A DNA stretch of 64,000 nucleotides from Reinekea sp. G2M2-21. Its GTDB lineage: Bacteria; Pseudomonadota; Gammaproteobacteria; Pseudomonadales; Natronospirillaceae. The notes under the pieces were generated by a model. That model did no database searches. It had not been told where the DNA came from and saw nothing but the letters and a program-made list of their open reading frames with translations. A program made the translations under genes and the position numbers. Numbering within the stretch: the first letter of the stretch is position 1; each line of letters starts with the position of its first letter. This document shows, piece after piece, positions 45,878 to 55,470 of the stretch. The DNA lies in contig NZ_JADPQG010000004.1 in assembly GCF_015687175.1 (NCBI RefSeq), positions 248,001 through 312,000 of the forward strand, given 5' to 3'.

Positions 45878-46401
45878 ACGACAACTTCAATCCAATTCCA
45901 TGGTGTATTAAATGTAGCCGCATCATCCCATTTTGTGATCTATTTTTGTTAATAAATGTTCTCAATTGGCCTGACAAAACGCCTGGGCCTAGCCAACGTT
46001 TGTTGTATTAAAACCAGCCTGTCCAGCTGCGCCGGCTCTTCAAGATTAAGCAAATTCAAACGCTGATTCGAACCCTCAACTTAAAGGCGCGGACGTTATT
46101 AAACAGCCGGCACCGCCCTTAGTCTGCGTATTGAATTATTGGATGTGATCGGTCGTTCTGGCGTTTATTTATGAAGAAACGGCAATAGCCGTTATCTATT
46201 CGTTCTCTTTTTACGTAAATATCGACGTTCTGGGGGATCAAGCGCTTTGCTCAGCTTGACAACGGCATAGTCCGAACGTATGTTTCAAACGATCGTTTGA
46301 ATATTGGCGAGGGGTAATCTATACCTATTGCCCATCAAGATGCCCAACGTTAAAACAACAAAATTCGCTGCACAGACTGCAGCCATAGAGAGGTAAATGA
46401 G
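45878..46401. other. 524-base gene-free region ahead of the acyl-CoA dehydrogenase pair
   Basis: Divergent control region for the HD-GYP gene and the dehydrogenase operon. The only clear structure is an 18-base perfect palindrome at 46284-46301. There is also a tiny 16-codon frame (46339-46389) directly before the dehydrogenase, which I do not count as a gene. Confidence 0.5.
46284..46301. promoter_or_regulatory. Perfect palindrome, candidate PsrA-type operator
   Basis: TTCAAACGATCGTTTGAA is a perfect 18-base palindrome about 100 bases upstream of the acyl-CoA dehydrogenase start. It fits the (C/G)AAAC-N(2-4)-GTTT(G/C) consensus described for the fatty-acid-sensing TetR regulator PsrA of Pseudomonas. 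The palindrome is seen directly; the regulator is inferred from the motif and the downstream beta-oxidation genes. Confidence 0.6.
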
Positions 46402-48183
46402 ATGCCAACCTATAAAGCCCCAATACGTGACTTACAGTTTGTCATGCATGAAGTTTTAAAGTCAGAACAACACTACGCGTCTATTGGTGCGGAAGACGCT
46501 ACACCTGATATGGTGGATGCCATCATCAGCGAAGCGGGTAAATTTTGTGAGGAAGTATTGGCGCCGTTGAACCGTGTCGGTGACATCGAAGGATGCACCT
46601 ACAAAGATGGCGAGGTTACGACACCGACAGGCTTTAAAGAAGCTTATGCTCAATGGGTTGAAAATGGCTGGCCCTCACTGAACCATAAAGCAGAGTTTGG
46701 TGGTCAGGGGATGCCGGATTCTATCGGCGCTGTCGTGAATGAAATGGTGTCAGAGGCCAACTGGGCGTGGGGTATGTACCCTGGCTTGTCGCATGGCGCC
46801 ATGAACACCATCGAACTGCACGGTACCGACGAGCAGAAAGAAACCTATTTAACCAAATTGGTCTCCGGTGAGTGGACGGGCACCATGTGTCTGACTGAAC
46901 CTCATTGCGGTTCAGACCTGGGCATTCTTAAGTCAAAAGCTGAGCCTATGGGCGACGGCAGCTATGCCATTACCGGAACCAAAATCTTTATTTCGTCAGG
47001 TGAGCACGATATGGCCGAAAACATCGTCCATATCGTTTTGGCACGTTTGCCAGGTGCTCCAGAAGGTACAAAGGGCATTTCATTGTTTATCGTTCCTAAG
47101 TTTTTGCCGGACGGTACCCGCAATGAGGTAAAGTGTGGCTCCATTGAGCATAAAATGGGTATTCACGGTAACTCAACTTGCGTGATGAATTTTGACAGCG
47201 CGAAAGGCTTCCTGATCGGACCTGAAAATCAGGGGCTGCGCTGCATGTTTACGTTTATGAACTTTGCCCGCTTGGGCACTGCGATGCAGGGTGTTGCGTC
47301 GGCAGAATTGTCATTCCAGGGTGCTTTGGAATATGCCAAAGACCGCTTGGCGATGCGTTCATTAACAGGCGCGAAAGCACCGGAAAAACCAGCAGACCCG
47401 ATTATTGTGCATCCTGATGTTCGACGCATGCTGTTAACTCAAAAAGCGTTTGCTGAAGGCGGCCGATTGATGATGCATTCTGCCAGCATGCTGGTGGACA
47501 AAGTTAAATACTCCAAAGACGAAAATGAAGTAAAAGAAGCCGATGAGCTGCTGAGCTTCCTAACGCCTATTGCCAAAGCTTTTTTAACGGAAGTTGGAAC
47601 AGAAGCCGCAAACCACGGTGTTCAGGTTTATGGTGGACACGGCTTTATTGCGGAATGGGGTATGGAACAGATTGTTCGCGACAACCGGATTTCCCAGTTG
47701 TATGAAGGCACGACCGGCATCCAGGCTCTCGATTTGTTGGGTCGTAAAGTTCTAATGTCTCAAGGTGAAAGCTTAAAGCGTTTTACCAAGATCATTCATA
47801 AGTTCTGCCAGACCTTAGAAGGCAATGATGAACTGAAAGGCATGGTGGCAAAACTCAACGGATTAAACAAAGAGTGGGGTGAAGTCACAATGCAAGTCGG
47901 TATGAAGGCTATGCAGAACCGCGAAGAAGTTGGCGGCGCTGCGGTGGATTACCTGATGTATTCCGGCTATGTCACTTTGGCTTATTACTGGTTGTTGATG
48001 GCTAAAACCGCTCAGGACGCTCTTGCTGCTGGTACGGACGAAGCAGATTTTTATAACGCTAAAATTAAGACAGCCAAGTTCTATTTTGCGCGTATTCTGC
48101 CTCGGACCGAATCGCACAAGACGATGATGTTGGCGGGTGTTGACACCATTATGGACATGGAAGAAGAGCAGTTTGCATTCTAA
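46402..48183 (+). CDS. Acyl-CoA dehydrogenase (first of a tandem pair)
   Basis: 593-aa flavoprotein for the first step of fatty-acid beta-oxidation. The FAD/substrate-binding segments CLTEPHCGSDLG and KIFISSGEHDM and the catalytic Glu region QLYEGTTGIQALDL are present. At about 593 aa it belongs to the long FadE-like group with an extra C-terminal domain. The ATG follows AGAGG. Expected to feed electrons to ETF. Followed 88 bases later by a paralogue. Confidence 0.92.
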   Translation: MPTYKAPIRDLQFVMHEVLKSEQHYASIGAEDATPDMVDAIISEAGKFCEEVLAPLNRVGDIEGCTYKDGEVTTPTGFKEAYAQWVENGWPSLNHKAEFGGQGMPDSIGAVVNEMVSEANWAWGMYPGLSHGAMNTIELHGTDEQKETYLTKLVSGEWTGTMCLTEPHCGSDLGILKSKAEPMGDGSYAITGTKIFISSGEHDMAENIVHIVLARLPGAPEGTKGISLFIVPKFLPDGTRNEVKCGSIEHKMGIHGNSTCVMNFDSAKGFLIGPENQGLRCMFTFMNFARLGTAMQGVASAELSFQGALEYAKDRLAMRSLTGAKAPEKPADPIIVHPDVRRMLLTQKAFAEGGRLMMHSASMLVDKVKYSKDENEVKEADELLSFLTPIAKAFLTEVGTEAANHGVQVYGGHGFIAEWGMEQIVRDNRISQLYEGTTGIQALDLLGRKVLMSQGESLKRFTKIIHKFCQTLEGNDELKGMVAKLNGLNKEWGEVTMQVGMKAMQNREEVGGAAVDYLMYSGYVTLAYYWLLMAKTAQDALAAGTDEADFYNAKIKTAKFYFARILPRTESHKTMMLAGVDTIMDMEEEQFAF

Positions 48184-48271
48184 ATAATAGTTAACTGGTC
48201 GAACGCCTGAAACTGCCCGACGCGATGTTGGGCAGTGTATCTTTTGCAGAACAATAAAAAAGGGTTTCAAT

Positions 48272-50038
48272 ATGGCTGAATATAAAGCTCCCTTACGTGA
48301 TATCCAATTCGTCCTCGATGAAGTATTCCAAGCTGATCAACTTTGGTCTTCCATGGCTGCGACAGCAGATGTAAACATGGAGCTGGCCAGCGCAATTTTT
48401 GAAGAAGGCGCGCGGATCTGCGAAGGCGAACTGTTTCCTTTGAATCGCTCTGGTGATGAAGAAGAGTGCCAATACGAAAATGGTGAAGTACGGACACCAT
48501 CCGGTTTTAAAGAAGCCTATCAGACGTATTCGGACAGCGGCTGGGTTGGGCTGGGTGGCGACATCAATTACGGTGGTCAAGGCATGCCGAAAATGCTCAC
48601 CGTCATGTTCGAAGAAATGCTATACGCCTCTAACACATCCTTTGCTTTGTACCCGGCATTAACCGCCGGTGCCTGTCTGAGTATTCTGACGCACGGCAGC
48701 GATGAGCTGAAACAAACGTATCTGCCGCCAATGTATGAAGGACGCTGGGCAGGCTCAATGTGTTTAACGGAACCTCATTGCGGGACTGATTTGGGGATCT
48801 TGCGAACCAAGGCGATCCCTCGTGAAGACGGAGCCTATGACATTACCGGTACTAAAATTTTTATTACCGGCGGTGAGCATGATCTGACCGAGAATATTAT
48901 TCATCTGGTTCTCGCCAAACTGCCGGATGCGCCCGCGGGTCCGAAGGGAATATCTTTATTCCTGGTGCCAAAGGTCATGGTAAATGCCGATGGCTCTCTG
49001 GCCGACCGTAATGCCGTTCGTTGTGGCAGTATTGAACACAAGATGGGAATCAAGGGTTCCGCAACCTGTGTGATGAATTTCGATGGCGCTGTGGGTTACC
49101 TGATTGGTGAAGCGAACAAAGGCCTGGCCGCCATGTTCACCATGATGAACTATGAGCGTTTGTCTATTGGCTTGCAGGGTATTGGTCTTGGTGAAGTCTC
49201 CTACCAGTCTGCCCGTGCATACGCGCTGGATCGAATTCAATCACGTGCGCCATCCGGCGCTGTGAACGCAGAGAAAGAAGCAGATCCAATCATTGTGCAT
49301 CCTGATGTCCGTCGCATGCTGTTGACCCAGCGTGCTTATAATGAAGGCGGTCGTGCATTTGCCGCTTATGTGGGCATGTGGCTTGATATTGCCAAGGGCT
49401 CTGACGATCCGGCACAAAAAGCCATTGGTGAAGCAATGGTTGCGCTGCTAACACCAGTTGCTAAGGCCTATTTTACGGACCGTGGGCTGGATGCCACCAT
49501 TCTTGGTCAGCAGGTGTTTGGGGGGCATGGCTATATTCGTGAATGGGGTATGGAACAGTTTGTGCGTGATGCGCGAATTGCTCAGATTTATGAAGGTACA
49601 AATGGAATCCAAGCGCTTGATCTGATGGGACGTAAGATCGTTGCCAATAACGGACAGGCGTTCCAGTTGTTTAAATCGGAAATTGAGGACTATATCGCGG
49701 AATCTGATTCAGGCAGCGCACAAGTCGACGCCCTTAACAAAGCTCTTTCTTTGTTAACGGACGCGACTGAGTTCGTGATCGAGCAAGCCAAGGGTGACGC
49801 CAATGCCATAGGAGCAGCAAGTTGCGATTACCTGAACCTTTTTGGACTGACGGCGTACGCGTACATGTGGTTAAAAATGAGTCGAGTGGCAGAGCAGCAA
49901 ACCGGCGATTTTTATACCTCGAAACTGGCAGCCGCGGAATTCTTTTTCCAGCGCCTGTTGCCGGAAACCGAAGCCTATTACGCTAAGGTTAAAGCGGGTA
50001 GTTCGAGTTTGATGGCCTTGTCAGCCGATTTGTTCTAA
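48272..50038 (+). CDS. Acyl-CoA dehydrogenase (second of a tandem pair)
   Basis: 588-aa paralogue of the preceding gene, sharing its layout: TEPHCGTDLG, KIFITGGEHD and QIYEGTNGIQALDL. The two are clearly diverged, with different N-terminal and C-terminal ends, and probably handle different chain lengths. The inter-gene stretch holds a hairpin (ACTGCCC, 48212, with GGGCAGT, 48230) that may tune co-expression. A strong terminator follows. Confidence 0.92.
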   Translation: MAEYKAPLRDIQFVLDEVFQADQLWSSMAATADVNMELASAIFEEGARICEGELFPLNRSGDEEECQYENGEVRTPSGFKEAYQTYSDSGWVGLGGDINYGGQGMPKMLTVMFEEMLYASNTSFALYPALTAGACLSILTHGSDELKQTYLPPMYEGRWAGSMCLTEPHCGTDLGILRTKAIPREDGAYDITGTKIFITGGEHDLTENIIHLVLAKLPDAPAGPKGISLFLVPKVMVNADGSLADRNAVRCGSIEHKMGIKGSATCVMNFDGAVGYLIGEANKGLAAMFTMMNYERLSIGLQGIGLGEVSYQSARAYALDRIQSRAPSGAVNAEKEADPIIVHPDVRRMLLTQRAYNEGGRAFAAYVGMWLDIAKGSDDPAQKAIGEAMVALLTPVAKAYFTDRGLDATILGQQVFGGHGYIREWGMEQFVRDARIAQIYEGTNGIQALDLMGRKIVANNGQAFQLFKSEIEDYIAESDSGSAQVDALNKALSLLTDATEFVIEQAKGDANAIGAASCDYLNLFGLTAYAYMWLKMSRVAEQQTGDFYTSKLAAAEFFFQRLLPETEAYYAKVKAGSSSLMALSADLF

Positions 50039-50056
50039 AACAGAATTGAACAGAGT

Positions 50057-50081
50057 AGCGGATCATTGATCCGCTTTTTTT
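50057..50081 (+). terminator. Terminator after the acyl-CoA dehydrogenase operon
   Basis: AGCGGATC and GATCCGCT pair around an ATT loop, followed by a T-run. It ends the two-gene transcript. Confidence 0.92.
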
Positions 50082-50246
50082 ATGGGCGGAAAATGCGCCT
50101 CGGCTATGGCCACCCGTTTTCGCTAGCGAGTCGATTCGTGTGTGTCGTGAAATTGACTACACTTGAAGCTGATATTTAAGGCCGTCATCTCGTAAGCCGT
50201 CGAGCCGGAAAGTCTTTCTTGTTTGTTGCATGTCAGGAGAACGCTC

Positions 50247-50642
50247 ATGAATATTCAGTTGCTTACCCATTTGATGTTTGAAGGTCAGGCTCAGGAAGCG
50301 TTGGACCTTTACCTGAGTGTTTTTGATGACACCGAGCTGCTTTCGATAGAGCATTTCCCCAGTGATCATGAAACTCATGCAGGGCAGATTCGTCTGGCAA
50401 AATTCCGTATCAAGAACAGCGAATTTCTGTGTATTGACTCACCCGTATCTCATGGTTTTGGATTTACACCATCGATGTCGGTTTTTGTGGAATTTGAAGA
50501 CGAGATGGAGCTGCTAAACGTGTTATCCCCCTTGTCGGACGGAGGGAAAATCTTAATGCCACTGGATAACTATGGCTTCAGCGAAAAATTTGCCTGGTTC
50601 CAGGACCGCTTTGGGGTGTCCTGGCAACTGAATTTGCGCTGA
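50247..50642 (+). CDS. VOC/PhnB-like protein (glyoxalase fold)
   Basis: 131-aa VOC-superfamily protein of the PhnB/3-demethylubiquinone methyltransferase-like group. ATG 50247 follows AGGAGA at 7 bases, giving MNIQLLTHLMFEGQAQEALDLY; an upstream in-frame start at 50223 is not needed. The C-terminal part (NYGFSEKFAWFQDRFGVSWQLNL) is characteristic. Function of this group is unknown in most bacteria. It converges on the nspC gene. Confidence 0.85.
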   Translation: MNIQLLTHLMFEGQAQEALDLYLSVFDDTELLSIEHFPSDHETHAGQIRLAKFRIKNSEFLCIDSPVSHGFGFTPSMSVFVEFEDEMELLNVLSPLSDGGKILMPLDNYGFSEKFAWFQDRFGVSWQLNLR

Positions 50643-50644
50643 TC

Positions 50645-51811
50645 TCAGGAAAGTCTGGTTTTAAAATCCTGATAGCCAAATTGTCTCACGACCTTCAAGG
50701 CATCCGTTTTGGAATTCCATACCGCAATCGCTGGCAGTTTGGTGCCGTTAAATGTGGTTGTTTTTACCATCGTATAATGGGACATGTCTTCAAAAATAAG
50801 CCGTTGCCCAATAGCAAGGGGTTCTCCGAAGCTGTAATCGCCAATGACATCACCGGCTAAGCAGGTAAGACCACCGAGACGATAGGTGTGCGCATATTCG
50901 TCTGGTAATCCCGCGTTTGTTATGTCGGCGCGATAGGGCATTTCCAGCGTATCTGGCATATGACAGGTGGCCGAAGTGTCCAGTATGGCTTGCGGCAGTT
51001 GATTGAATGTCAGATCCAATACTTCTGCAACCAAAACACCAGTACCGATTGCAATAGCTTCACCAGGTTCCAGGTAAACCTCGACTTGATACTTTTCTTT
51101 GAATGTTTTGATACGCTCAATCAACCCCTCGATATTGTAACCGGGGGCAGTGATGTGATGGCCGCCACCAAAGTTCACCCACTTCATTTGCGATAACAAA
51201 TGCCCGAATTTTTGTTCGACTACGTCGAGGGTTCTGGCCAGCGGGTCAAACCCCTGTTCACAAAGCGTATGGAAATGCAGGCCACTGATGCCTTCAAGTG
51301 ATCCGCCATCAAACTCCGCAAAGGGAATACCCAGTCGAGAACCGGGCGCACAAGGGTCATAAATCGGCACATCGCCTTCGGAATGTTCGGGGTTTATCCG
51401 TAATCCATAATCCAGGTCCGGACGTTTCTGTTGCGCGGCTTTGAGCAATGGCTGAAATCGCTGCCATTGTCCGAAACTGTTGAATACGACGTGATTAGCA
51501 ATGTCGAGTATTTCTCGCAGGTCGGGTTCACTGAACGCGGCGGAAAAAACATGAACTTCACCGGGATAGTGTTCTTTCGCTAAAAGTGCCTCGTGCAAGC
51601 CACTGGAACAAGTACCGGAGAGATATTCGCTGGTTTTGTCCCCAAAATGCCACATCGAAAAAGCTTTTAGCGCTGCCAGCACCTTCGCACCGCTTTCATC
51701 GGCCACTCGTTTCAAAATTGCCAGGTTGCGTTCCAATGCCACTTCATCGACCACAAAGCAGGGTGATGGCAGTCGGGTCAGGTCCAGTTTTTTGAAATCG
51801 GTAAATTGCAT
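50645..51811 (-). CDS. nspC: Carboxynorspermidine decarboxylase
   Basis: 388-aa PLP enzyme of the alanine-racemase-like fold-type III family. The PLP Lys49 is in VLAALKAFSMWHFG. It decarboxylates carboxynorspermidine or carboxyspermidine, giving norspermidine or spermidine. The gene lies 87 bases after the dehydrogenase gene on the same strand, so the two form the complete alternative polyamine pathway (Vibrio nspC and its partner). Which polyamine is made depends on substrate supply, not visible here. Confidence 0.93.
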   Translation of the reverse strand: MQFTDFKKLDLTRLPSPCFVVDEVALERNLAILKRVADESGAKVLAALKAFSMWHFGDKTSEYLSGTCSSGLHEALLAKEHYPGEVHVFSAAFSEPDLREILDIANHVVFNSFGQWQRFQPLLKAAQQKRPDLDYGLRINPEHSEGDVPIYDPCAPGSRLGIPFAEFDGGSLEGISGLHFHTLCEQGFDPLARTLDVVEQKFGHLLSQMKWVNFGGGHHITAPGYNIEGLIERIKTFKEKYQVEVYLEPGEAIAIGTGVLVAEVLDLTFNQLPQAILDTSATCHMPDTLEMPYRADITNAGLPDEYAHTYRLGGLTCLAGDVIGDYSFGEPLAIGQRLIFEDMSHYTMVKTTTFNGTKLPAIAVWNSKTDALKVVRQFGYQDFKTRLS

Positions 51812-51898
51812 AGGAGGCTCTCAGGTGGTAATGACGTGGCTGCGGTAAATGTGCGCGGTCTACAATCGCGAACCGCGCATTCAAGAGAAGATGGCCGC

Positions 51899-53098
51899 TT
51901 ATTTTTCCAGGCTGAAGTCTTTCAGTTCAACGATGTGCCAAGGTAGACCATATTTATTCATATCTTCCATAAATAAATCCGGATCCATTTGCTCCATGTT
52001 CCAGACACCCGGTTTTTTCCAATGACCTTCCACAATCATCTTGGCGCCGATCATGGCAGGCACACCCGTTGTATAGGAGATAGCCTGTGACAGAACTTCT
52101 TTATAGCAGTCCTGATGATCTTTGATCTGATATAGGTACATGGTTTTTTCTTGGCCGTCTTTAATGCCCTTAACCACACAGCCGATACAGGTTTTACCCT
52201 TGGTGCGTGGTCCTAACGTTGATGGGTCGGGCAGTAGCTCTTTCAGAAATTGAATCGGCACGATTTCAACACCCTGGAAGTTAATGGGTTCAATGCCGGT
52301 CATGCCCACATTGCCCAGTACTTCAAGATGTTTCAGGTAGCTGTCGCCAAAACTCATCCAAAACTGCGCACGTTTCAAAGTGGGGAAGTGTTTGGTTAAC
52401 GACTCGAGTTCTTCATGGTACATACGGTAAATATTGTAAGTACCGACTTCCTCAGGACACGTGAATTCCGCTTTTTTAGACATGGCCGGTGTAGTGACGA
52501 AAGCACCGTTTTCCCAGTGACGACATTCAGCTGTCACTTCCCGAATGTTGATTTCTGGGTTGAAGTTAGTCGCAAACGGGTAACCGTGATCACCACCATT
52601 AACGTCGATGATGTCCAGTTCCTGAATCTCGTCGAAATAGTGTTTTGCCAGATAGGCGGTAAACATATTGGTTGCACCCGGATCAAAGCCTGAACCAAGC
52701 AATGCCGTTAAGCCCGCTTTTTCAAATTTATCCTGATAAGCCCATTGCCAACTGTATTCAAATTTTGCGGTATCCAAGGGTTCATAATTCGCGGTATCCA
52801 TATAATGAACGCCAGCTTCAAGGCAGGCATCCATGATGGTCAGGTCCTGATAGGGCAAAGCAACATTGATGACCAGTTCAGGTTTTTCCGCTTTCAGCAG
52901 GGCCGCGAGCTCCGGCACGTTATCAGCGTCAACAGCCACTGTTTTTATCGGGCGGTTTATGGTTGCTGCGATGGCATCACATTTAGATTTTGTGCGGCTG
53001 GCTAAGACAATTTCAGAAAAAACGTCAGGCAGTTGAGCGACCTTCTGGACCACAACATTGCCGACTCCGCCGGCACCAATAATCATAACTTTTGACAT
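51899..53098 (-). CDS. Carboxynorspermidine synthase (saccharopine dehydrogenase-like)
   Basis: 399-aa NADPH-dependent dehydrogenase (Rossmann motif IGAGGVGNVVVQK) of the saccharopine-dehydrogenase family. It condenses aspartate semialdehyde with diaminopropane or putrescine to form the carboxy-polyamine used by NspC. The start is ATG 53098, seven bases after AGGAG; a TTG three bases earlier is unlikely. The homologue in Vibrio cholerae lies next to nspC, as here. It is divergent from the riboswitch-controlled transporter gene. Confidence 0.92.
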   Translation of the reverse strand: MSKVMIIGAGGVGNVVVQKVAQLPDVFSEIVLASRTKSKCDAIAATINRPIKTVAVDADNVPELAALLKAEKPELVINVALPYQDLTIMDACLEAGVHYMDTANYEPLDTAKFEYSWQWAYQDKFEKAGLTALLGSGFDPGATNMFTAYLAKHYFDEIQELDIIDVNGGDHGYPFATNFNPEINIREVTAECRHWENGAFVTTPAMSKKAEFTCPEEVGTYNIYRMYHEELESLTKHFPTLKRAQFWMSFGDSYLKHLEVLGNVGMTGIEPINFQGVEIVPIQFLKELLPDPSTLGPRTKGKTCIGCVVKGIKDGQEKTMYLYQIKDHQDCYKEVLSQAISYTTGVPAMIGAKMIVEGHWKKPGVWNMEQMDPDLFMEDMNKYGLPWHIVELKDFSLEK

Positions 53099-53332
53099 CA
53101 ACTATCTCCTAAAGGGATCACCTGGTGGGTAATTGTACAACACTACCTTAGGTAACTCCGACTCAGATGTAAAATCGAGCTCTGTGTCGGCAAAAAAGAG
53201 CGGCGATTTTAGGCCTTTGCAGTTAAAACTCAAGAAATAAATCGGTTGAAACTCCTGACGTTTGGATTCCATTTCCCTTGAAAATCAGTATCATGCTGAA
53301 GTCGAATTTAAACGCTTGTTTGAATTCGAACA

Positions 53333-53566
53333 AACTTCAGGGCGGGGTGGAATTCCCCACCGGTGGTAGCTGTTGCATTGCATACAGAAGCCCACGAGCG
53401 CTCTCCGATCGATTGTTGAGTTTGCCAAATCTTCTCAGTTTTCTACTTAGAAGTTCGCAAACGCAGCTATTGTTCGGCGAGGTCAGCAGATCAGGTGCGT
53501 AAACCAGGTGTAAAAATCTGGATATCAATTCCTGAGCCGACGGTTAGAGTCCGGATGGAAGAAGTT
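53333..53566 (+). ncRNA. FMN riboswitch (RFN element)
   Basis: Conserved RFN blocks in order: AGGGCGGGGTGGAATTCC, CCCACCGGTGG, AGCCCACGAG, GGTCAGCAGATC, CCTGAGCCGACGGTTAG and AGTCCGGATGGAAGAAG, with outer stem AACTTC (53333-53338) pairing with GAAGTT (53561-53566). It binds FMN and usually shuts off expression when FMN is high. Two arms are unusually long: the variable stem between 53400 and 53480 and the P4/P5 part near 53489-53535. The gene downstream is a ribN-like transporter, 163 bases away. Confidence 0.95.
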
Positions 53567-53729
53567 GAAAACAGTAAAGGTGGCTCGTTTACCTCTCTCA
53601 TGCGACTGGTTATCCAGCCGCTGTTGGGGTGGTGTGCCGCATGGTTTCTCTGTGCGTGAATTATCACAGAGCTTTGCTATGTCCTTCCGTCGTGCCCTGT
53701 CACTTTCTTTTTTAATTGAGGAAATAACC

Positions 53730-54671
53730 GTGACAGGTACATTATTCATTCTTTTTGCGACATTTTTCTGGGCTTTGGATACGTTAATTCGCTATCCGCT
53801 GCTGAATGCAGGACTCAGCCCGATCCAAATCGTTTTCACGGAGCATCTGCTTCTGGTGCTGTGCATGTTTGCCTGGTTGAAGTGGCGTCGGTTGAGTTTG
53901 TGGCAGTTTACCCGCCGCGATTGGCCCGCGTTGTTGATTATCGGCGGCTTGGGATCCGCGATTGGTACACTCGCCTTTACAGAAGCTTTTTCATATCTAA
54001 ACCCGACACTGGTCATTCTGTTACAGAAGTTGCAACCCTTGGTAGCGATTTCGCTGGCGGCGTGGGTTTTGAAGGAACGGGTAAATATGGGATTCGCCCT
54101 GTGTGTGATACTGGCTTTTGCCGGTAGCCTGATGTTGATGTTTGAGGATCTGTCAAGTTTGTTTGCAGGGCAGGGGTGGCATTATTCCGATGTCATAGCG
54201 CATCGATTGGTGGGTTATGGCCTGACGCTCATCGCAGTAATAAGTTGGGGGGCTAGTACAGTATTCGGCAAAAAACTCGCGTTGTCCGGACATGGCAGCG
54301 CACAGATTATGGCAGGTAGATTCACCGTTGGTCTGGTTGTTCTGCTGCCATTTTTAATGATTCAGGCACCGTTTGAACAGGAAATGACATCGTCGCTGCT
54401 GTCGAAAATCGCGGTCATGGTGCTGATCTCAGGTGCGCTCGGTATGCTCTTGTACTATCAGGGGCTGCAACGGGTGCCCTCAAAATTCAGCGCCTTGGCT
54501 GAAATGGGATTTCCTGTCATGGCGGGTTTCATTAATTGGTGGGTGCTGGGATTGGCGTTAACGCCGTTGCAAATGCTTGGCGGAGCGCTACTGATTTTGG
54601 CCAGCTTTGCCGTGCACATTGACGGACGCTTAAAAAAAGTCTCCCCTGAGATAACAGCAAACGTCATCTGA
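53730..54671 (+). CDS. ribN: EamA/DMT-family transporter, RibN-like riboflavin importer
   Basis: 313-aa, ten-TM drug/metabolite transporter. The frame is open from 53565, but GTG 53730 after GAGGAAATAACC gives MTGTLFILFATFFWALDTLIR, a natural first TM helix, so the 55 codons upstream are leader. FMN-riboswitch control strongly suggests riboflavin uptake of the RibN type. In the spacer CCGTCG (near 53690) can pair with CGACGG of the riboswitch, a possible expression-platform switch. The stop is followed by a hairpin (ATCAGGGCC, 54677, with GGCCCTGAT) lacking a T-run. Confidence 0.88.
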   Translation: MTGTLFILFATFFWALDTLIRYPLLNAGLSPIQIVFTEHLLLVLCMFAWLKWRRLSLWQFTRRDWPALLIIGGLGSAIGTLAFTEAFSYLNPTLVILLQKLQPLVAISLAAWVLKERVNMGFALCVILAFAGSLMLMFEDLSSLFAGQGWHYSDVIAHRLVGYGLTLIAVISWGASTVFGKKLALSGHGSAQIMAGRFTVGLVVLLPFLMIQAPFEQEMTSSLLSKIAVMVLISGALGMLLYYQGLQRVPSKFSALAEMGFPVMAGFINWWVLGLALTPLQMLGGALLILASFAVHIDGRLKKVSPEITANVI

Positions 54672-55144
54672 TTAACATCAGGGCCTGATGATCGGCCCTG
54701 ATCTCCGCTTAATTGCCATATTAGGCTATAGACGGTTGTTTGCGCAATTGGATGGTGCCAACGGCCATTCAACTACTTCCGACTGTTTTTTTGCTTAATT
54801 CAACATTTTTACCTTTCGGCTAAGTTCATTTCTCAGAAACTGCAAAAAACAAGTTGTTTTCCTGTTCACCTCTCACCGCTGTGAGCTGAATCAAATAATA
54901 CTAAAGTCTTATCTGTTATCCTTAGCATGTTTTAAATACTGAACAATAATTCATTATGAATATTGTTTGCGATTTTCGGTTTTTGCGCCGCAATGATTGA
55001 ATATCATGCGATTGTGTCGTTAAAGTTGAAAATGTTTGTCGCAAATTTGTACGTTTTTTGTACTCCTTATGTCCTATATTTAAAACGTGTTGGTGGTTAA
55101 TGATTATTAACCTTATGTATACTGAATTTTTAAAGGACTCCTAA
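54672..55144. other. AT-rich gene-free region with a near-perfect palindrome
   Basis: About 470 bases, markedly AT-rich in the second half. Bases 54942-54967 form a near-palindrome (AACAATAATTCAT and ATGAATATTGTT, one base missing). Bases 55095-55112 form a GGTTAA/TTAACC hairpin, and a TATACT box lies at 55118. They look like the control region of the small gene at 55145. Confidence 0.5.
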
Positions 55145-55315
55145 ATGGACCGAAACGAACCTGACAGGCACACTCTCACCGCTTTCGTTAAAGTAGTAAC
55201 TAAGACTGCAAAGTCTCGTCGCCTGGATAATCGAACATCATTGAAACAAATCTGGCGACCAGAAGTACGGGATGAGTTAGCTGTTCAGGGCGTAGCCATT
55301 CTTAGCGACAATTAA
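55145..55315 (+). CDS. Small basic protein, 56 aa, function unknown
   Basis: Frame from ATG with AAAGGA 9 bases upstream. The product (MDRNEPDRHTLTAFVKVVTK start) is rich in Arg, Lys, Asp and Glu, with no membrane segment. No family is recognised. It has a long AT-rich upstream region with palindromes and is followed by a 180-base untranslated stretch ending in a terminator, which is unusual for so short a gene. Either the protein or its RNA may be the functional product. Confidence 0.55.
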   Translation: MDRNEPDRHTLTAFVKVVTKTAKSRRLDNRTSLKQIWRPEVRDELAVQGVAILSDN

Positions 55316-55470
55316 TCGGTTTATTACGGTTAATCAGCGCGAAGAAAGACCCAGAAGGATCTGACAGATATCGATGAAACGTCATTGGTGGGGTAGGGTC
55401 TGTGGAATTGTGCTCTTTGAGCTTCAAGTGTGAAGTTTAGCCAAACGTGCAGGGTTTCTGCACAATCATA

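Noticed and set aside
46339-46389. 16-codon frame just before the first acyl-CoA dehydrogenase
   Set aside because: Too short, with no sign of a leader-peptide function such as repeated regulatory codons.
53316-53333. Palindrome-like TTGTTTGAATTCGAACAA before the FMN riboswitch
   Set aside because: It is interrupted by mismatches and abuts the outer riboswitch stem, so no separate operator is claimed.
53565-53729. Upstream extension of the transporter reading frame into the riboswitch region
   Set aside because: A better ribosome site and a natural first helix begin at GTG 53730; the extension would be part of the FMN riboswitch leader.
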